Origin: Endothia cerciana
Lineage: Eukaryota; Ascomycota; Sordariomycetes; Diaporthales; Cryphonectriaceae
Direction: 5' to 3'
NCBI GenBank assembly: GCA_026119935.1
Contig: JALRMH010000027.1
Location: forward strand, 62,001 to 126,000
Length of the DNA: 64,000 bases
The position numbers and the translations under genes were made by a program. The notes below the pieces were generated by a model that had not been told where the DNA came from, did no database searches, and worked only from the letters and a program-made list of their open reading frames with translations. Below, in pieces: positions 32,955 to 45,165 of the stretch (position 1 is the first letter of the stretch; each line of letters opens with the position of its first letter).

Positions 32955-35186
32955 CTAGCCTGCCAAAACCTGCCAGAGCCAGGTCAGAGAGTTGATGATG
33001 ATGCTCATGGGAGCAAAGATCAGAAGTGGCACGATAGTGTAGGCGAAGAAGACTACAGAAGCAATCGTCAGCAAACGTCCAAAATGGGAAGACAACCTCA
33101 GGTGATCTTACAGACTGTTCCCCCCGTCCCGCGCACCACCTTGCCTAGCTCTCCGTCCTTCTTCATCAAGCTCGCCGCCTTTGCCGCCACCCTGGCATTG
33201 GACCACGGTCCGACAAGGCGGAACTTGGTGTTGAAGTTAGGACCCATGGCCCAGGTGAAGAGAACCTCGGTACCGTACGTTCGCCAGACGTGCTGCCAGG
33301 TGGGTGCCGCGCCCATGTCCACCGCGAGCTGGTAGGCGTACGCCTCCTGCTCCACCGCACGCTTGGTCTGCGCGAGGTCATGCATCTTGTCGCGGCAGTG
33401 CAGCTTGTAGTCGAGATCGTAGGCCTCGATGGCATCTGGTGAGCGATGAGGGGCCTCGAAAGTGTCGGAAAAGTAAGACCGGAACTTCGGGCTGCGGACA
33501 AGATCGTAGATCCAGCGCTGCGCCTGAAGTTCGGCCAGCGGAGGTATAGCACCTGTCCCGAAGTCAGTACCGAATCAGGTTATCCAGAGGAGTGGACTAG
33601 GATTACCAAAGCCAGGTCGGACGATGCCGATGTAGGCAATGCCGTCGTCAATATGACGGTAGATGCCTCGCGTGGTTGAGGCGCCAAGGGATGGGTAGCC
33701 CTGGGTGCCGGCCTGCAAGAATGGGAAGGTCTGATCGTACCCAGTGGCGAAGATGACTATGTCTGGAAGGATTCCCTTCTCCGATTCCATATTTTTAGAC
33801 TCGGGCCGGTCATTCTTCTGGAAGTGCACTACGCCACCCTCATCGAAATGAGAAGGCCACGGGGCCAGCTCGATCTTTCTTCCTCCTGTTTGCTTGAGAT
33901 CCATGTTGATCAGCCAAGTCCTCCACTTGTTGAACTTGGACTGGCTCCTGTACTGCTCTGATATATACGGCATCGCGCGGTCGGACTTGCAGAAGATGAT
34001 CGAATCTGTGTGGAAGCGCCCCCGGCTCACGCCGCCGACCCACTGGTCGAACCCTGCTCGAGTGCCTGAGATCATCCACGCCATGTTCTTGACGAAAAAG
34101 TCGTAGACGGCCCATAGCAATGGCCCGCGTTGTATAATTGCTGGGACGTAGGCCGTGTCGAACAGAGAGGCAATAGCACAGTCCAACGGCTTATTGGGGT
34201 TGTTCGGGTCAGGGCCACCACTCTTTCCACCCGCACGGAAAGGCTGAGGTACGACCTTCGGTGCATGCAAGAAGCCATCGCGGTGGCACATGATCACGCG
34301 CTTGGTGGGCGAGGTGACGGCGAGGTGAGCGATATCCACTGCGGCGGTTCAGGTCAGTATATTGGAGGCCAAGGATCTCAGGCAGTGCAGCAGGTTATCC
34401 ATAGCTGAACGTCGCATTGGAAGAATGTTTCACCGCGCAGAGCAATCCCGCAAGATCCCTTGGAAGTAGAGTAACGAGATGATCCACTTACTGCCAGTCT
34501 CCCCAGCGCCTAACACAAGGACGGTCTTTCCCTCGCCGAACTGTGCCCGAGATTTGAAGTCGACTGAGTGCATGATCTTGATGCTTTGGCCGTCTTGATT
34601 GGGTCCCAGGCGCTTGTCTGTGATACTAGATGGCATGAAGTCGAGGCCAGGGATTTTAGGTGTCAATGGTGTTCGGTTCAGGCCACTGCAGATGGCCACG
34701 ACATCATAATGAGTTGGACCTTGCACCGTGCCAGCTTGGAGGTTCTCAGACTGGTAGAGGTCTATGATGTGACCAGGCTGGTTAGGATGAGGCTTGATGG
34801 AGGTGGCTGTGGTAGAGCACTGGATATGGCTCCACAGGCCGAATTCATCAGCGTAGGCTTTGAGGTACTGGACATATGCCTCCGGTGTGATGAAGTCTGG
34901 CTGGTCCTGTGGGATCCTGAAGTCCGAGAAAGCTGTGAGGTACTTGGATGAGACAAGCTGGAGTCTGATGTCAACTTCATGGGCCTGCCAGAGAGATATA
35001 AGGGGTGTTTCCTACCTCAGCATCCTCGTACACTTGGTGACTAAATACTCCTCCGATATCTTTCCGAGTCTCAAAGAGACGAGCCTCAATGTCGACACCA
35101 GGGAAGAACTTGTGGGCTTCGAGAAAGTACTTCAACGTCACCAGACCAGCGGCACCGCCTCCAATGACTGCTATCTTGAGTACCAT
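32955..35186 (-). CDS. flavin-containing monooxygenase (FMO-like)
   Basis: Five exons are 35186-35016, 34957-34492, 34338-33607, 33552-33112 and 33052-32955, giving 635 aa. The FAD-binding IGGGAAGL is at the N-terminus. The NADPH site VLGAGETG spans the exon 2/3 join. The FMO-type FATGYDQTFPF motif is near residue 440. A hydrophobic C-terminal helix (VPLLIFAPMSIIINSL) predicts ER anchoring, as in dimethylaniline-type FMOs. The family inserts one oxygen into soft nucleophiles (N or S) or performs Baeyer-Villiger-type chemistry. It is co-oriented with the P450 and esterase to its left, but a shared pathway is not shown. The ATG at 35186 was chosen because it sits six residues before the FAD fold. 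Confidence 0.9.
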
Positions 35187-37269
35187 CGTAACGGCTGTGG
35201 TCAACCCGAGAGTACTGTGACAAAGTGAGGAGAGAAGGGCCGGTGTCTCAGCAGAAGTCGTCTGATTGTGTGTGCACCGTTTGCAGGCAAGACAAGCTTA
35301 GTGCTGAGTCGACGACTGGTATGATGAGGTAGGTAGGGCGGTGGGGTGGACTGCACACAGACTGTTTGCAATCGGATTAATAGGTCGGTGGTCGAACCTC
35401 AGGACTGAACATGCTGGGGAATTTATAGCTTTACTGAATATATATTGTTGTTGGCTGACCAGATTTTCGAGTGGCCAATTTTCAGTCACTGAAATTGAGA
35501 CAAAGTTGTTGGTTGGGTGGAAGGGTCGAGAAACTTCATACATACTCTTCCCTGGGAAGTGGGTATCCTTCACTCCAATCACATGACTACATTTACTTTC
35601 AGGCACATACGTAGGCTGTTACTAAACCTTAGCAAGGACAGCAAGACCGGAGCAAATGTCCGTGTCTAAAGATGAGCATGAAGAAGGGGCGGGCTGGCGC
35701 AATCACCATTCATGATCTCCCTTTCAAACGACCATGACAAGCTGCGCAGATTGGTAATGATCGTGACCTGACGACCTTCTATTCGGTTCTTCCACATATG
35801 CAAGTGGCCGCCATGAGGTACAATCTCAGCGACCATTCTATCAGCCATTTTGTGCTTGTTAACCCCCCACTCGACGGGCTGGGGTCTTGAAAAGCAGGTA
35901 GATACAGTAGCACTTGAACAGTTTGATAGAACTAAAAATGGTACCATCTGAGTAGGCTATGATCGCTGAAGGTAACACAGAAGCTAGGCTATGGTGAGGC
36001 AGCCAGAAGTGGCGTAGGGTAGCTGCATATGGCAACGAAGCATGGGCCACGCTGCTCGTGGAAGCCCCAAGGTGCAAGGCTTATTCCATCTAAAAGGAGG
36101 GGTATAGCTATAACAACCAGAGTGAAGAGCGAGCTCTATCTACTTAAATGAATAGAGTCTTTAATTAGTCAAAATAAAGGTGAAGAAAATAGGCATTGGC
36201 CGTTCACCTCTATTCACTAACGGTGAAGGGGGCTCACATCTCCCTATAGAACTTGTTAAAGAGAATCAACGAACCACATGCTTACCATTTGCACCATAAA
36301 CTATTTCACTAGCTATGAAGTGACTAGTATCAAGAAACATCTGTACTCAGATCTCGCATTCTTCTAGATGTGTCGTCTGGATATAAGTGACAGGTTCATC
36401 ATGCTTACTGTTATTTTCAAACTTCATAGCTCGTAATATTTGTATTTCTTACTCGCTCATGTGAACGAAGGTTTGTTCCTCAACTTTATAGAGACTATAA
36501 TGTGTCCTCCACAGATTGTGCACTGCATGTTGGTGTAGCATGCATGAAATATTATCCTATCGCGTCAGGCGTGCATCCATGCATTTCTGCAAGTGAACAT
36601 AATGCATACTTGTATCTGGATATATTACTTCATTCTGGGGCTCAGGACTCGCCTATCACACACAAGAAATCAATGGTCAGAGCGCAATAGTAACAGGAAG
36701 TCGCAGACCTGTGCCAAGGAAACATCTGATGCAAAATTGTAACGATCCTAAGAAGGTGCAATGAACGATCACCATCAGCAAGCCATGAGCTAGCTGCAAA
36801 GACATGACAGTCTCGAAAGCAAGACAACAAATCACCAATTACTGGTCACCTCTGATATGCGTGAGTAACATAACCCCTCTGCCGGTGTCAATGGTGACTG
36901 TTCTGAAACCCTCGAGGTTATATTCACTTAGTACTTACGCTCATATAAAGCTCCCCGAGATAATTATCTATGCGTCCTGCTGAGTTCCAGCAATACCAGT
37001 ACAACAACCACTCGATAATCACAACAAAGCCAATCAGATATCCACAGCATAATACAAAAAATCTGTCAAGACAGCCACTGGGGTAAGGAAAAAATTACAT
37101 CAGGGCCCCATCAATAACCAAGACTGACCTCTAGCACTCGCGCAGGAGACTCCGCTCTTAATTCGGCCATAGAGAAAAAGGGCAAATTCTTCGCACGAGC
37201 AGTCCACAGCACGAGCACGTCTCTTCATCGTTGTTTCATCATACACTTGCATCTCACCAGGTCACCGAA
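35187..37269. other. intergenic, AT-richer, no gene recognised
   Basis: Left part is the FMO promoter. The central part is AT-richer than its surroundings and contains no recognisable coding sequence. Confidence 0.45.
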
Positions 37270-37491
37270 ATGTTTACTAGCAATTCAGGTCAGCCTAATA
37301 GCAAGGGTGGCAGCGGCGGTGGCAAGAATGGCGGCAAGAGCGGAAGCAAGGATAACGATGACTACTCAATGCATAGCTTCAACGCTTCAGCCAATGCCAG
37401 TACGAGAGGCCTACCTGGCTCAAAGGCTCAAAGTGTCAAGTCCAGTCACTCAGGCGATAATGGAGGCTCTAGCAACAAAGGCAAGAAATAG
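37270..37491 (+). CDS. small Gly/Ser/Lys-rich hypothetical protein
   Basis: 73 codons from the ATG at 37270. Composition is biased (GGSGGGKNGGKSGSKD, then SSHSGDNGGSSNKGKK), with no cysteines and no signal peptide. I do not recognise it. The consistent hydrophilic composition is the only support. It could be a disordered stress-type protein or a chance ORF. Confidence 0.35.
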   Translation: MFTSNSGQPNSKGGSGGGKNGGKSGSKDNDDYSMHSFNASANASTRGLPGSKAQSVKSSHSGDNGGSSNKGKK

Positions 37492-38047
37492 GTCTGCTTG
37501 GGTGGAGACTATTTTTCCATTCTGATAAATCAATTTCGGGGGGGGGGGGGGGACTGACGGGACTTGACCGTCACCAGACAAAATCTTCCTCATTGATCTT
37601 GATGCCTAGGTGCCTCCCGCGTGGAATGATATCTGAACATTGCTTCGTAGACTGGGATATTTACCAGTCTGAAAGCAATGAATGTTCCTCATACTTAAGG
37701 AGCTGCCTTCAGTACATACGTATTGAGTGGTTGGTTCTTCGAACAGTGGGGCGAAGTTGACGAGGCTTTCGATACTAGAATAGTGAACGTCCTAAGTCTG
37801 GCAAAGTTCCGCAAATATTAAAATTTTTTTTCTTTCCTTTTTTGAAGCTGACTTGCCTTACTAGCATGGCACAAATGATTTGCACATAGCTTAGACTCCG
37901 AATAGCTGAAGAATATGCCTGTGGATAGCTGGAGCCCTCTCTACTCAGCCGCCGGGCTAGAAGACGCCACTTGAGCTTTTAATGCTCGTGCCTCCCTCGG
38001 TGACTTGACGCTCACTTGACCTGTCATCTTTCACATGTTAAGTTACC
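37492..38047. other. intergenic, with a G15 tract
   Basis: G15 at 37538-37552. No gene is recognised. Confidence 0.5.
37538..37552. repeat. poly(G) tract, G15
   Basis: 46 bp after the stop of the small Gly/Ser ORF. Confidence 0.95.
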
Positions 38048-39072
38048 ATGGTTTCTCAATCAGGAATATTAGTTTTCTCCCTCAGTCTCTGCATCTCAAC
38101 CAATCTTGCCATTGCGGAGCCTAAAATACTTAGCCCTGTCATAACGACAGCTCCGAGGTTCCCAGCCAGAGATGAAGGCACCGGTGAGGTCTGCGCACAC
38201 ATTGGCGGTGATACGGGTATGTGTCTACATTCGTACCTCTTTGCCCCATGATTGAACGTGTTCAAGAGCTGACGCCCTACCACTCGGGCGCAGGCTCCCC
38301 GCTCTCCTGCACTGAATCCTCAACATGCGGTTTTGGATACGCCGTGGTGGGGTTGTGGAGATTCCACCACTGGTTGGATCCCTCTGAGATGCCTTGATGA
38401 GATACAAATCATCGAGTCCATTGTCTGCACCGGGGCCGGTACAGAGCATTATATTCTAAGTGTTCAGCAACGGTCAGGGCTCCTCTTTGCTTGTGGTAGT
38501 GCAAATTATTTGAGAGTAGAGATCTGACATTAGGTCTCCAAATAGCATAGGTGACACGCCGTTCTGCGTGACTTGCCTCGCGGAAAATAGCGACGTACCT
38601 GTATTTGGCGGAACATTCACGTCATTTGGATGCGGACTAATGACAGCTACGTACGTTGCTTTGAGGACGACGATGGGACTTGCTCCAGGCATCTCCGTGC
38701 CGTCCTCGGAAGGTATGACTCTAAAAATGATGAAATTTCACTCCTCTCCTCGAGGTCTCGTAAATCCAGCTCATTGGGACGTTTCAGAAGGCGAGGCTAC
38801 ATCGGCATCCCAAAGTCTACCCCCCTTCTGAACACCTCACGTTGTCCACAAGCACGGAACTGTCGGGATCAACAAAGCAGTCTAATAATCCCTCGGCGGG
38901 AGTCTCGACAGTTCCGCCGACATCCATGGTTACTTCAACCTTGGCTTACTACCATAATAGCTTGAAACGCAACGATCATGGCCGAAAGATTGGAACAGAG
39001 AACTTGAGCTGCGCGACATACAAATGCATTGACAAGTGGATACGTGCACACGATAACAGATACCGGACCTGA
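38048..39072 (+). pseudogene. decayed secreted Cys-rich, Ser/Thr-tailed protein gene
   Basis: Exon 1 (38048-38216) is intact, with a signal peptide (GILVFSLSLCISTNLAIA). It joins in phase to an exon at 38294 reading GSPLSCTESSTCGFGYAVVG. That frame is then lost. The next frame continues VVGCGDSTTGWIPLRC at about 38347, consistent with a one-base deletion. Another change is needed before CSAT. Later segments read TPFCVTCLAENSDVPVFGG and FGCG, then a Ser/Thr-rich stretch (STSTELSGSTKQSNNPSAG). This layout matches fungal secreted or GPI-anchored Cys-rich proteins with a mucin-like tail. At least two frame changes point to a pseudogene. Confidence 0.6.
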
Positions 39073-39198
39073 AAGCTCGAGTGGAGAAAACTCAAGACGG
39101 GATGGTCAACTTACATGATCTATGTTCGGAGGAGGGCGTTGATGTTGTTATAATCTCCCTTTGTTTTGTTGTTTTTTTTGCAGGGCGGGAGGACCCGC

Positions 39199-39211
39199 GG
39201 GGGGGGGGGGG
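39199..39211. repeat. poly(G) tract, G13
   Basis: About 150 bp upstream of the ABC transporter start. Confidence 0.95.
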
Positions 39212-39356
39212 CTGGCTCGCCCCATCTCAAACCCTAACCCACATCCTGCTCGGTCACTCGGAGATTTTGGCCAGGCCAACGTCAGCGAACCCAGAGACCT
39301 TCAACAACATCTCATCAAACTGTGATCGAGGTCGCGACATTGCGAACCGCGTAGCC

Positions 39357-42288
39357 ATGGCCGGAGTTCAGCAGGGTTTGAAGGCTGCCTTCTACCTCTA
39401 TCCTTGCGTACTTTTTGCGACATTGTTCGTGTCGCAGTCTATCTACTACTACCGCGAGCGCGTTGGAAAGAGTTCTGGTTCTGCTGCAGACAATGAAAAG
39501 GATGCCGAGGGCGTTCGTCGTCTCTACAACAGGCTAATTTGGATCTTGCAGGCCCTTCTCTGCTTGTTATTCGTATGTATCCAAGTCTCTATTGAACTAG
39601 GGTGTGCTAAATCAATATTATCACGCAGCTTCCTAGCATCGTGCTCGTGGTGCGAGACGCCGCAGCCGCACAAGATGACACCGGCTTCCCGTTCAGCGCA
39701 TATCTAGTGAGCCTCCTCGATTGATTGCTCTCACCACTTCCACTTCCATGCCAAGCTGACCAGAGCCCTAGGCTGCCCATATTGGTGTTCTGCTGTATTT
39801 TCTAGCTGGCCTGCTTCCCAATCCCGATGGACCATGGTCGCCAACTGCGTCAAATTGCCACTCATGGACCGCCGGCATAATTATTGAGGCTGTCATTGCT
39901 GCCGTTTTCAAGACGGAGAAAAGTTCAATCAATGTACCTTCGCATCTGCTGGATGTGTTGTTCGGCGTGGCAATCGCACGGATCCTTATACTGCTTGTCA
40001 TGACACTTCTACTGGTCCGCAGTCATTACGCCTTAAGATCACTCGCGTCCAAATCTACCACAGATGAGCGTCAGGGCCTTCTTGAAAACGGACAAGGGCC
40101 CGCTGGCGGCTATGATGGCGCTCATAGTCATATGCAAGCTGGTCGACCGTCGTCCGGAAAGCCTGGAGATACGAGCAAGAGCTGGTTTGACTACTTTGCC
40201 GGGTTTCGAGTGCTGTTCCCATACCTATGGTGAGCGCCATGCTCCCAGTTCACACAATTCCACAGCTTTCTAATTACTGCTAATTATTTAGGCCTAAGGA
40301 TTCGCACCTGTATCAGGCCATCGTGCTTTTCTGCGTGGTCCTCTTGGTCGGCCAGCGCATAGTCAACATCCTGGTGCCACTACAGCTGGGTGTGCTGGTT
40401 GATTCTTTGGGGTACGGCCGCATACCATACAAAGAGATCATCCTCTATGTCATCTACCGAGCCCTTCAAGGCAACTCGGGTGCTCTTGGTGCTGCGCGAT
40501 CGGTCCTCTGGATTCCAGTATCACAGTCACTCTTCCGACGATTATCCTGCGCGGCCTTCGAACACGTTCTAGGGTTGTCCCTGGATTTTCATCTTAGCAA
40601 GAAGATCGGTGAGGTGACCAGCGCACTGAGTCGTGGTGCTGCGATGAACACATTCTTGGAGAACTTTGTGTTCCAAGTGTTCCCGATGATCTTCGACATC
40701 TTCGTGGCCGGCGTGCTCTTCTTGGTGAAGTATGATGCGTTCTATACCATCATCGTCTTCTTCATCATGTGGTCGTACATATTCCTGACCATCTACATGG
40801 CCAAGTGGCGTGGTAGACAGCGAAGGGACATGGCAATGAAAGCCCGCGAGATGGACGGCGTCAAGACGGACGCAATTATGGCATACGAGACCGTACAGCA
40901 TAATTGTGCTGTCGTACCAGAGACGGAGCGCTTTCAGGGCCAGGTTGTCTCCTACCAGAAGGCTGAGCGGCTCGTGATGTGGTCTCTGAACGCTCTAAAC
41001 CTCACGCAGAGCTCGATATTCTCTCTAGGGACGGCGCTGCTGGTTGCTGTGTCCGCATACAAGATTTCGATCGGCAAGCAGACTGTTGCCGAATTCGTCA
41101 GCCTCATTGTCTATTTCACGCAGCTTCAAGGACCCCTCAACTTTTTTGGGACGTACTACACGATGCTGCAGAACAATCTGATCGAGGCGGAACGCATGCT
41201 TGATTTGGTAAGTTGTGTCCGTGGGACGATCCGACCGGATGAATGGCTGATGAACCACAGTTTAAAGAGACGTCCGGAATTGTGGAGAAGCCAGACGCTA
41301 TCAAGCTCCCAGATCCAAACGGTGAGGTCGAGTTCAGGAATGTCCGATTCTCGTACCAGGGTAAAGTCAAGGATCCGGCCATCGATGGGATCAGCTTCAA
41401 GGTCCCGCCAGGGACCAAAACTGCCATCGTGGGTGAGTCTGGTAGCGGCAAGTCTACATGTTTAAAGCTTCTCTTCCGGTTCTACGACGTCAGTGAGGGC
41501 TCAATCACGGTTGACGGCCACGACCTGAGAGACCTTAAGCTCGACAGCCTGCGCAGAAGCATTGGCGTTGTGCCTCAAGACACAGTCCTCTTCAATGCCA
41601 CAATCATGTACAACTTGCTATACGCCAAACCCAATGCCTCTCAAGCCGACGTCTATGAGGCGTGCAGAGCTGCGAATATTCACGACCGAATCATGACCTT
41701 CCCTGATGGGTACGAAACAAAGGTCGGAGAACGTGGACTGAAGCTGTCTGGTGGTGAACGCCAACGGGTTCGTGTCTTTCCCTCGTACCCCTTTCCCCCT
41801 TTGGGTTCCGTAACATGCCATCAGTTCAGCCCAATGGACTGCCGCATGCTAATACATACCGTTTCTTGTAGATCGCCATCGCCCGTGCCATCCTCAAAGA
41901 CTCGCGTATTCTCCTTCTTGACGAAGCCACCGCCTCGCTTGACTCCCACACCGAGAGACAGATCCAGGATGCCCTGGAGCGAGTGACCTCGGGCCGAACC
42001 ACAGTCACCATCGCGTAAGCGCGCATCTTTGCTTCTCAATCCCTGCACGTCGTTCCGCCCAGGTTATTGCTAATCACGTGCATCTTATACAGTCACCGAC
42101 TGTCCACCATCACGAACTCCGACCAGATCGTGGTGCTACACAAGGGTAAGATCGTTGAGCGTGGCACGCACGCCGAGCTGCTCACCCTGAAAGGCAGCTA
42201 CCACGCTATGTGGGAGAAGCAGACCACATCAGAGAGGGAGAAGAAGGAGCAAGAAAAGGAAGGAGAGTCACAGACTGGAGCTGAGTGA
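39357..42288 (+). CDS. HMT1-like vacuolar ABC half-transporter (ABCB subfamily)
   Basis: Seven exons are 39357-39572, 39629-39706, 39772-40229, 40292-41207, 41261-41767, 41872-42014 and 42093-42288, giving 837 aa. An extra N-terminal membrane domain (exons 1-3) precedes the six-helix TMD, as in heavy-metal-tolerance factor HMT1. The nucleotide-binding domain has Walker A GESGSGKST, Q-loop VPQDTVLFN, signature LSGGERQR, Walker B ILLLDEATASLD and H-loop IAHRLST. Each of the last two junctions falls inside or beside a core motif and rebuilds it. Relatives move phytochelatin or glutathione conjugates into the vacuole and give cadmium tolerance. Exon 5 uses a weak GTTCGT donor. Confidence 0.93.
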
Positions 42289-42870
42289 TAGACTACGTTC
42301 CCGGGCTCGGCATCGGAGATGTATGGAATGCGAGGATACACTGAGAGTATCAGTCATTCGCAATGATAGAATGAATTGAATGGATCGAGGTTGCTTGCTT
42401 TCGGCTCGCTCCACAGGCATCAATCTGCCCTGATATGAAAACGAGCACGCTAGACTTTTGTGGGTATCAAACCGCTCCTGCATCGACTGAGATGCCACGC
42501 CGCCGCAAAATACTGACTGCTGCTCTGGCAATAATAGATACAATAAACCAGCGCCGCTTCTTGCCACAGCACGCCCAACATGCGGACCGCAATCGCGCAT
42601 GACACGTCCTGAAATAGCCGAAAGAGAAGTAATCCCTATGTATGTACATGAAGATAACGCTCTGGATAATCAACGCCTTGAATGCGCATTACCGGCTGTC
42701 TCGCCGGCTGTCGCATCCGCTGGACCACTGGCAACCACATGTTAGCGAAACTTCGGCGCTCAGGTCATTTCTTCGACGAGAAGTGCAAGAATGGTGCCCA
42801 TACCGGGTTGTGTGAGGATGCCCAAGGAACCCCCCCCCCCCCCCCGCATATGGGGGTTTCCGGGGGCTCA
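42289..42870. other. intergenic between convergent genes, with a C16 tract
   Basis: C16 at 42830-42845 lies 26 bp beyond the stop of the minus-strand gene. No other feature is recognised. Confidence 0.5.
42830..42845. repeat. poly(C) tract, C16
   Basis: Between the convergent ABC transporter and the 154-aa hypothetical gene. Confidence 0.95.
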
Positions 42871-43335
42871 TCACAGGATGTCCTTCCATATCCTCGGCCT
42901 CAAGTACCTCAGGAACCTCTCCGTCTCCTCCTGAATGCCCGGCAGCGCGGCCCAGTTCTCCACCAGCACGGCCAGCTCCTCCCTCGCCACCGTGTCGTCC
43001 GACGCGCCCTCGGCCAGCTGCCTGAGCAGGACCGTCTCGACCATGAGCTCAAAGTTGGCCTGGTCGCCCGTCTCGGGCCACAGCAGCGCGGCCGTCTCCC
43101 GGTAGCCCTCCCTGGCGGCGTTGCTCAGCTGCTTGCGCACCAGTGAGTGCAGGCTGCGCGCGGCCATCTCGTCGTTCTGCACCTCGCCGGTGATGATGCG
43201 CTGGACGAGCTTGAAGGTGTTCTTGTAGCCGACCGGCCAGTACATCGGGCACTGCAGCTCCTCGACCATCGGGCTGCTGGGCTCGGAAGACATGTCGGAT
43301 GTTTGCGACGAGGTCTCTTCGATGAGGGGCTCCAT
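42871..43335 (-). CDS. hypothetical protein, 154 aa
   Basis: Single exon. The protein is acidic and mostly helical: QCPMYWPVGYKNTFKLVQRI, VRKQLSNAAREGYRETAALL, ENWAALPGIQEETERFLRYL. There is no signal peptide, membrane segment or cysteine pattern. I do not recognise the family. The GC-rich third positions and the well-formed helices support a real gene. It faces the ABC transporter tail to tail. Confidence 0.6.
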   Translation of the reverse strand: MEPLIEETSSQTSDMSSEPSSPMVEELQCPMYWPVGYKNTFKLVQRIITGEVQNDEMAARSLHSLVRKQLSNAAREGYRETAALLWPETGDQANFELMVETVLLRQLAEGASDDTVAREELAVLVENWAALPGIQEETERFLRYLRPRIWKDIL

Positions 43336-45156
43336 CTTAACGGTAATATGGCTATTGACTGGTCCGAGGAAGGAGGTGGGGGGCTGCTGAGTTTGCAGAA
43401 GGGAGGGTGACTTTCAACGTCCGGCGGGATTAGTCTCTAACGTTGGCCGGCCGCAGGTGTTCTATAGAGTCTCAGGGCATGTGTCGCCACCCGAGGATTT
43501 AATGCTAAAAGGGGTTGCATAAATGGCCGGTCGAAGCCAGCCTAGCGGGGTTAATCATAAATTCATAATTAGGTGAGCCCACGAGCTGCTGACCAGAAGG
43601 GGCTCCATTGGGCCATTTCAACGGCCCCTTGCCCAAGAGTCGAAATGCAAGTGGAGTTGAGTTACGGAGTCTCGGTCCCTCTCCTAGATTCCTAAATTGC
43701 ACGTACCTCGGAAATAACGGTGACAATCCCAGCGCTGGTCCCGTCTGCAATCAGCATCTGCACTGCCGAAGGATTGCGTCGCCTCCCTACCCTACAGATA
43801 AGTCCCACTCGGCATATGAAGACGCAGACAGGACTATTTTCGTTGCGAGAGGCTAGTTCCATCAGTATGGCATGAGATTGCCCGCAGATCTACGTTGAAC
43901 CCCTAGAAGACGCTATCTCGAATTTCGGCGACGTTGTCGGCGTGGGGCCGGGCCATCGTCCAACGATCGCCTCGCTTGACAGGGGTCCTCCAGCCTTTGG
44001 ATTCACACCCCGTTTCAGGCAGCCCTATCTGGGTAGAATGTGGACGCCATATTATCTCCGATAGCCCATTTGGAGTCGGTATGCCGTTGAAGGATGATGG
44101 TCGTGCATCGGACTAGGCACTCAGAGAAATGAGCTCGCCAGAAAGCCTGGTCCGCGCAATGAGCTCGATGGTGCACTCCCGCGCTAACGTGCGACTGTGA
44201 AGATGCTTCAGAACGGAACAAAACAGCTCGTACCAGGTCAATCTGACACCAGGAGTCAAGAGGGCATGGCAACCACAGATATATTGTCAGCATGTTTTGC
44301 CTTGCGGGCAGGTCACGGAACAGTGTTCTGAGATCCGAGGGAAATCGACAACCGATGAAGAATCAAAACAGACAGGCTTACGAATCCGGGGTTGATGCAT
44401 CGTGCATGCAGATTAACGAGCCAAGGTGACAAGGGGTATGCAAACAAAACCTGTTATTTCAACCACCGAATTGAAAGATGTATACACTAAGAGCATCGTG
44501 AGCAAAAAACAACTCGTTTCGCAACCCCTGCGTTAGACCCTCCGCGGAGACGGAAGGGCAGCCAATTTCTGGAGTCATGTTAGGCCTTGAGCATTTCCTT
44601 AATCGCGCATTGTCACTTTCTAAGGCGACCATTTTGACCACGACGACTGAGGATCAACGCCGAGCAACGCTTGCACGAAAATAGTACCACACCACGAGAC
44701 GTCCGAGTGGCATTCACCGAGATAGGACGACAAGGACGACCGTATCATATGGCAAGCTGTACGAGAGGTTGAGGACGTCGGCTTGCCTCCTGCTCGTGAG
44801 ACGTCTTCCTTCAAGAAACTTACAAGTTGCTTTGCACGAGGGCAGGCAAGGCTAGAAGACAAGAAGCCGGTCAGCCTCGTCTATCTGAGCAAGCCCACCG
44901 AGAACCTCATCAATGAGAGCCAGATATTCAGAGGGTTCGGGAGACTATGAGCAAAGAGAACAACACAAACTACAAATCAGCACTTCTCCATTCTGGCCGT
45001 ACTCTATCTAGTATCCAGGAGGGCCGCGGGCACCCGGTCGGCCGACAAGGCGTTAGCTCGAACCAGAAGCGGGCTCAGCACGAGAGCTGTAAAATAGGAA
45101 ATGGAACAAACAGGCTTGATCCTGCTGCCAAAAATAAAGACATGCCCTCAATGGGG
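43336..45156. other. intergenic, no gene recognised
   Basis: ORFs under 100 codons without motifs. The right end is the 3' flank of the minus-strand tRNA-Leu. Confidence 0.45.
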
Positions 45157-45160
45157 CAAA
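45157..45160 (-). terminator. RNA polymerase III terminator of tRNA-Leu
   Basis: T4 on the minus strand, five nt after the discriminator base. Confidence 0.75.
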
Positions 45161-45165
45161 AGAAT

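Noticed and set aside
26274..35186. Biosynthetic gene cluster of esterase, P450 and FMO
   Set aside because: The genes are co-oriented and accessory, but no PKS, NRPS, terpene synthase or prenyltransferase is present, so a cluster is not supported.
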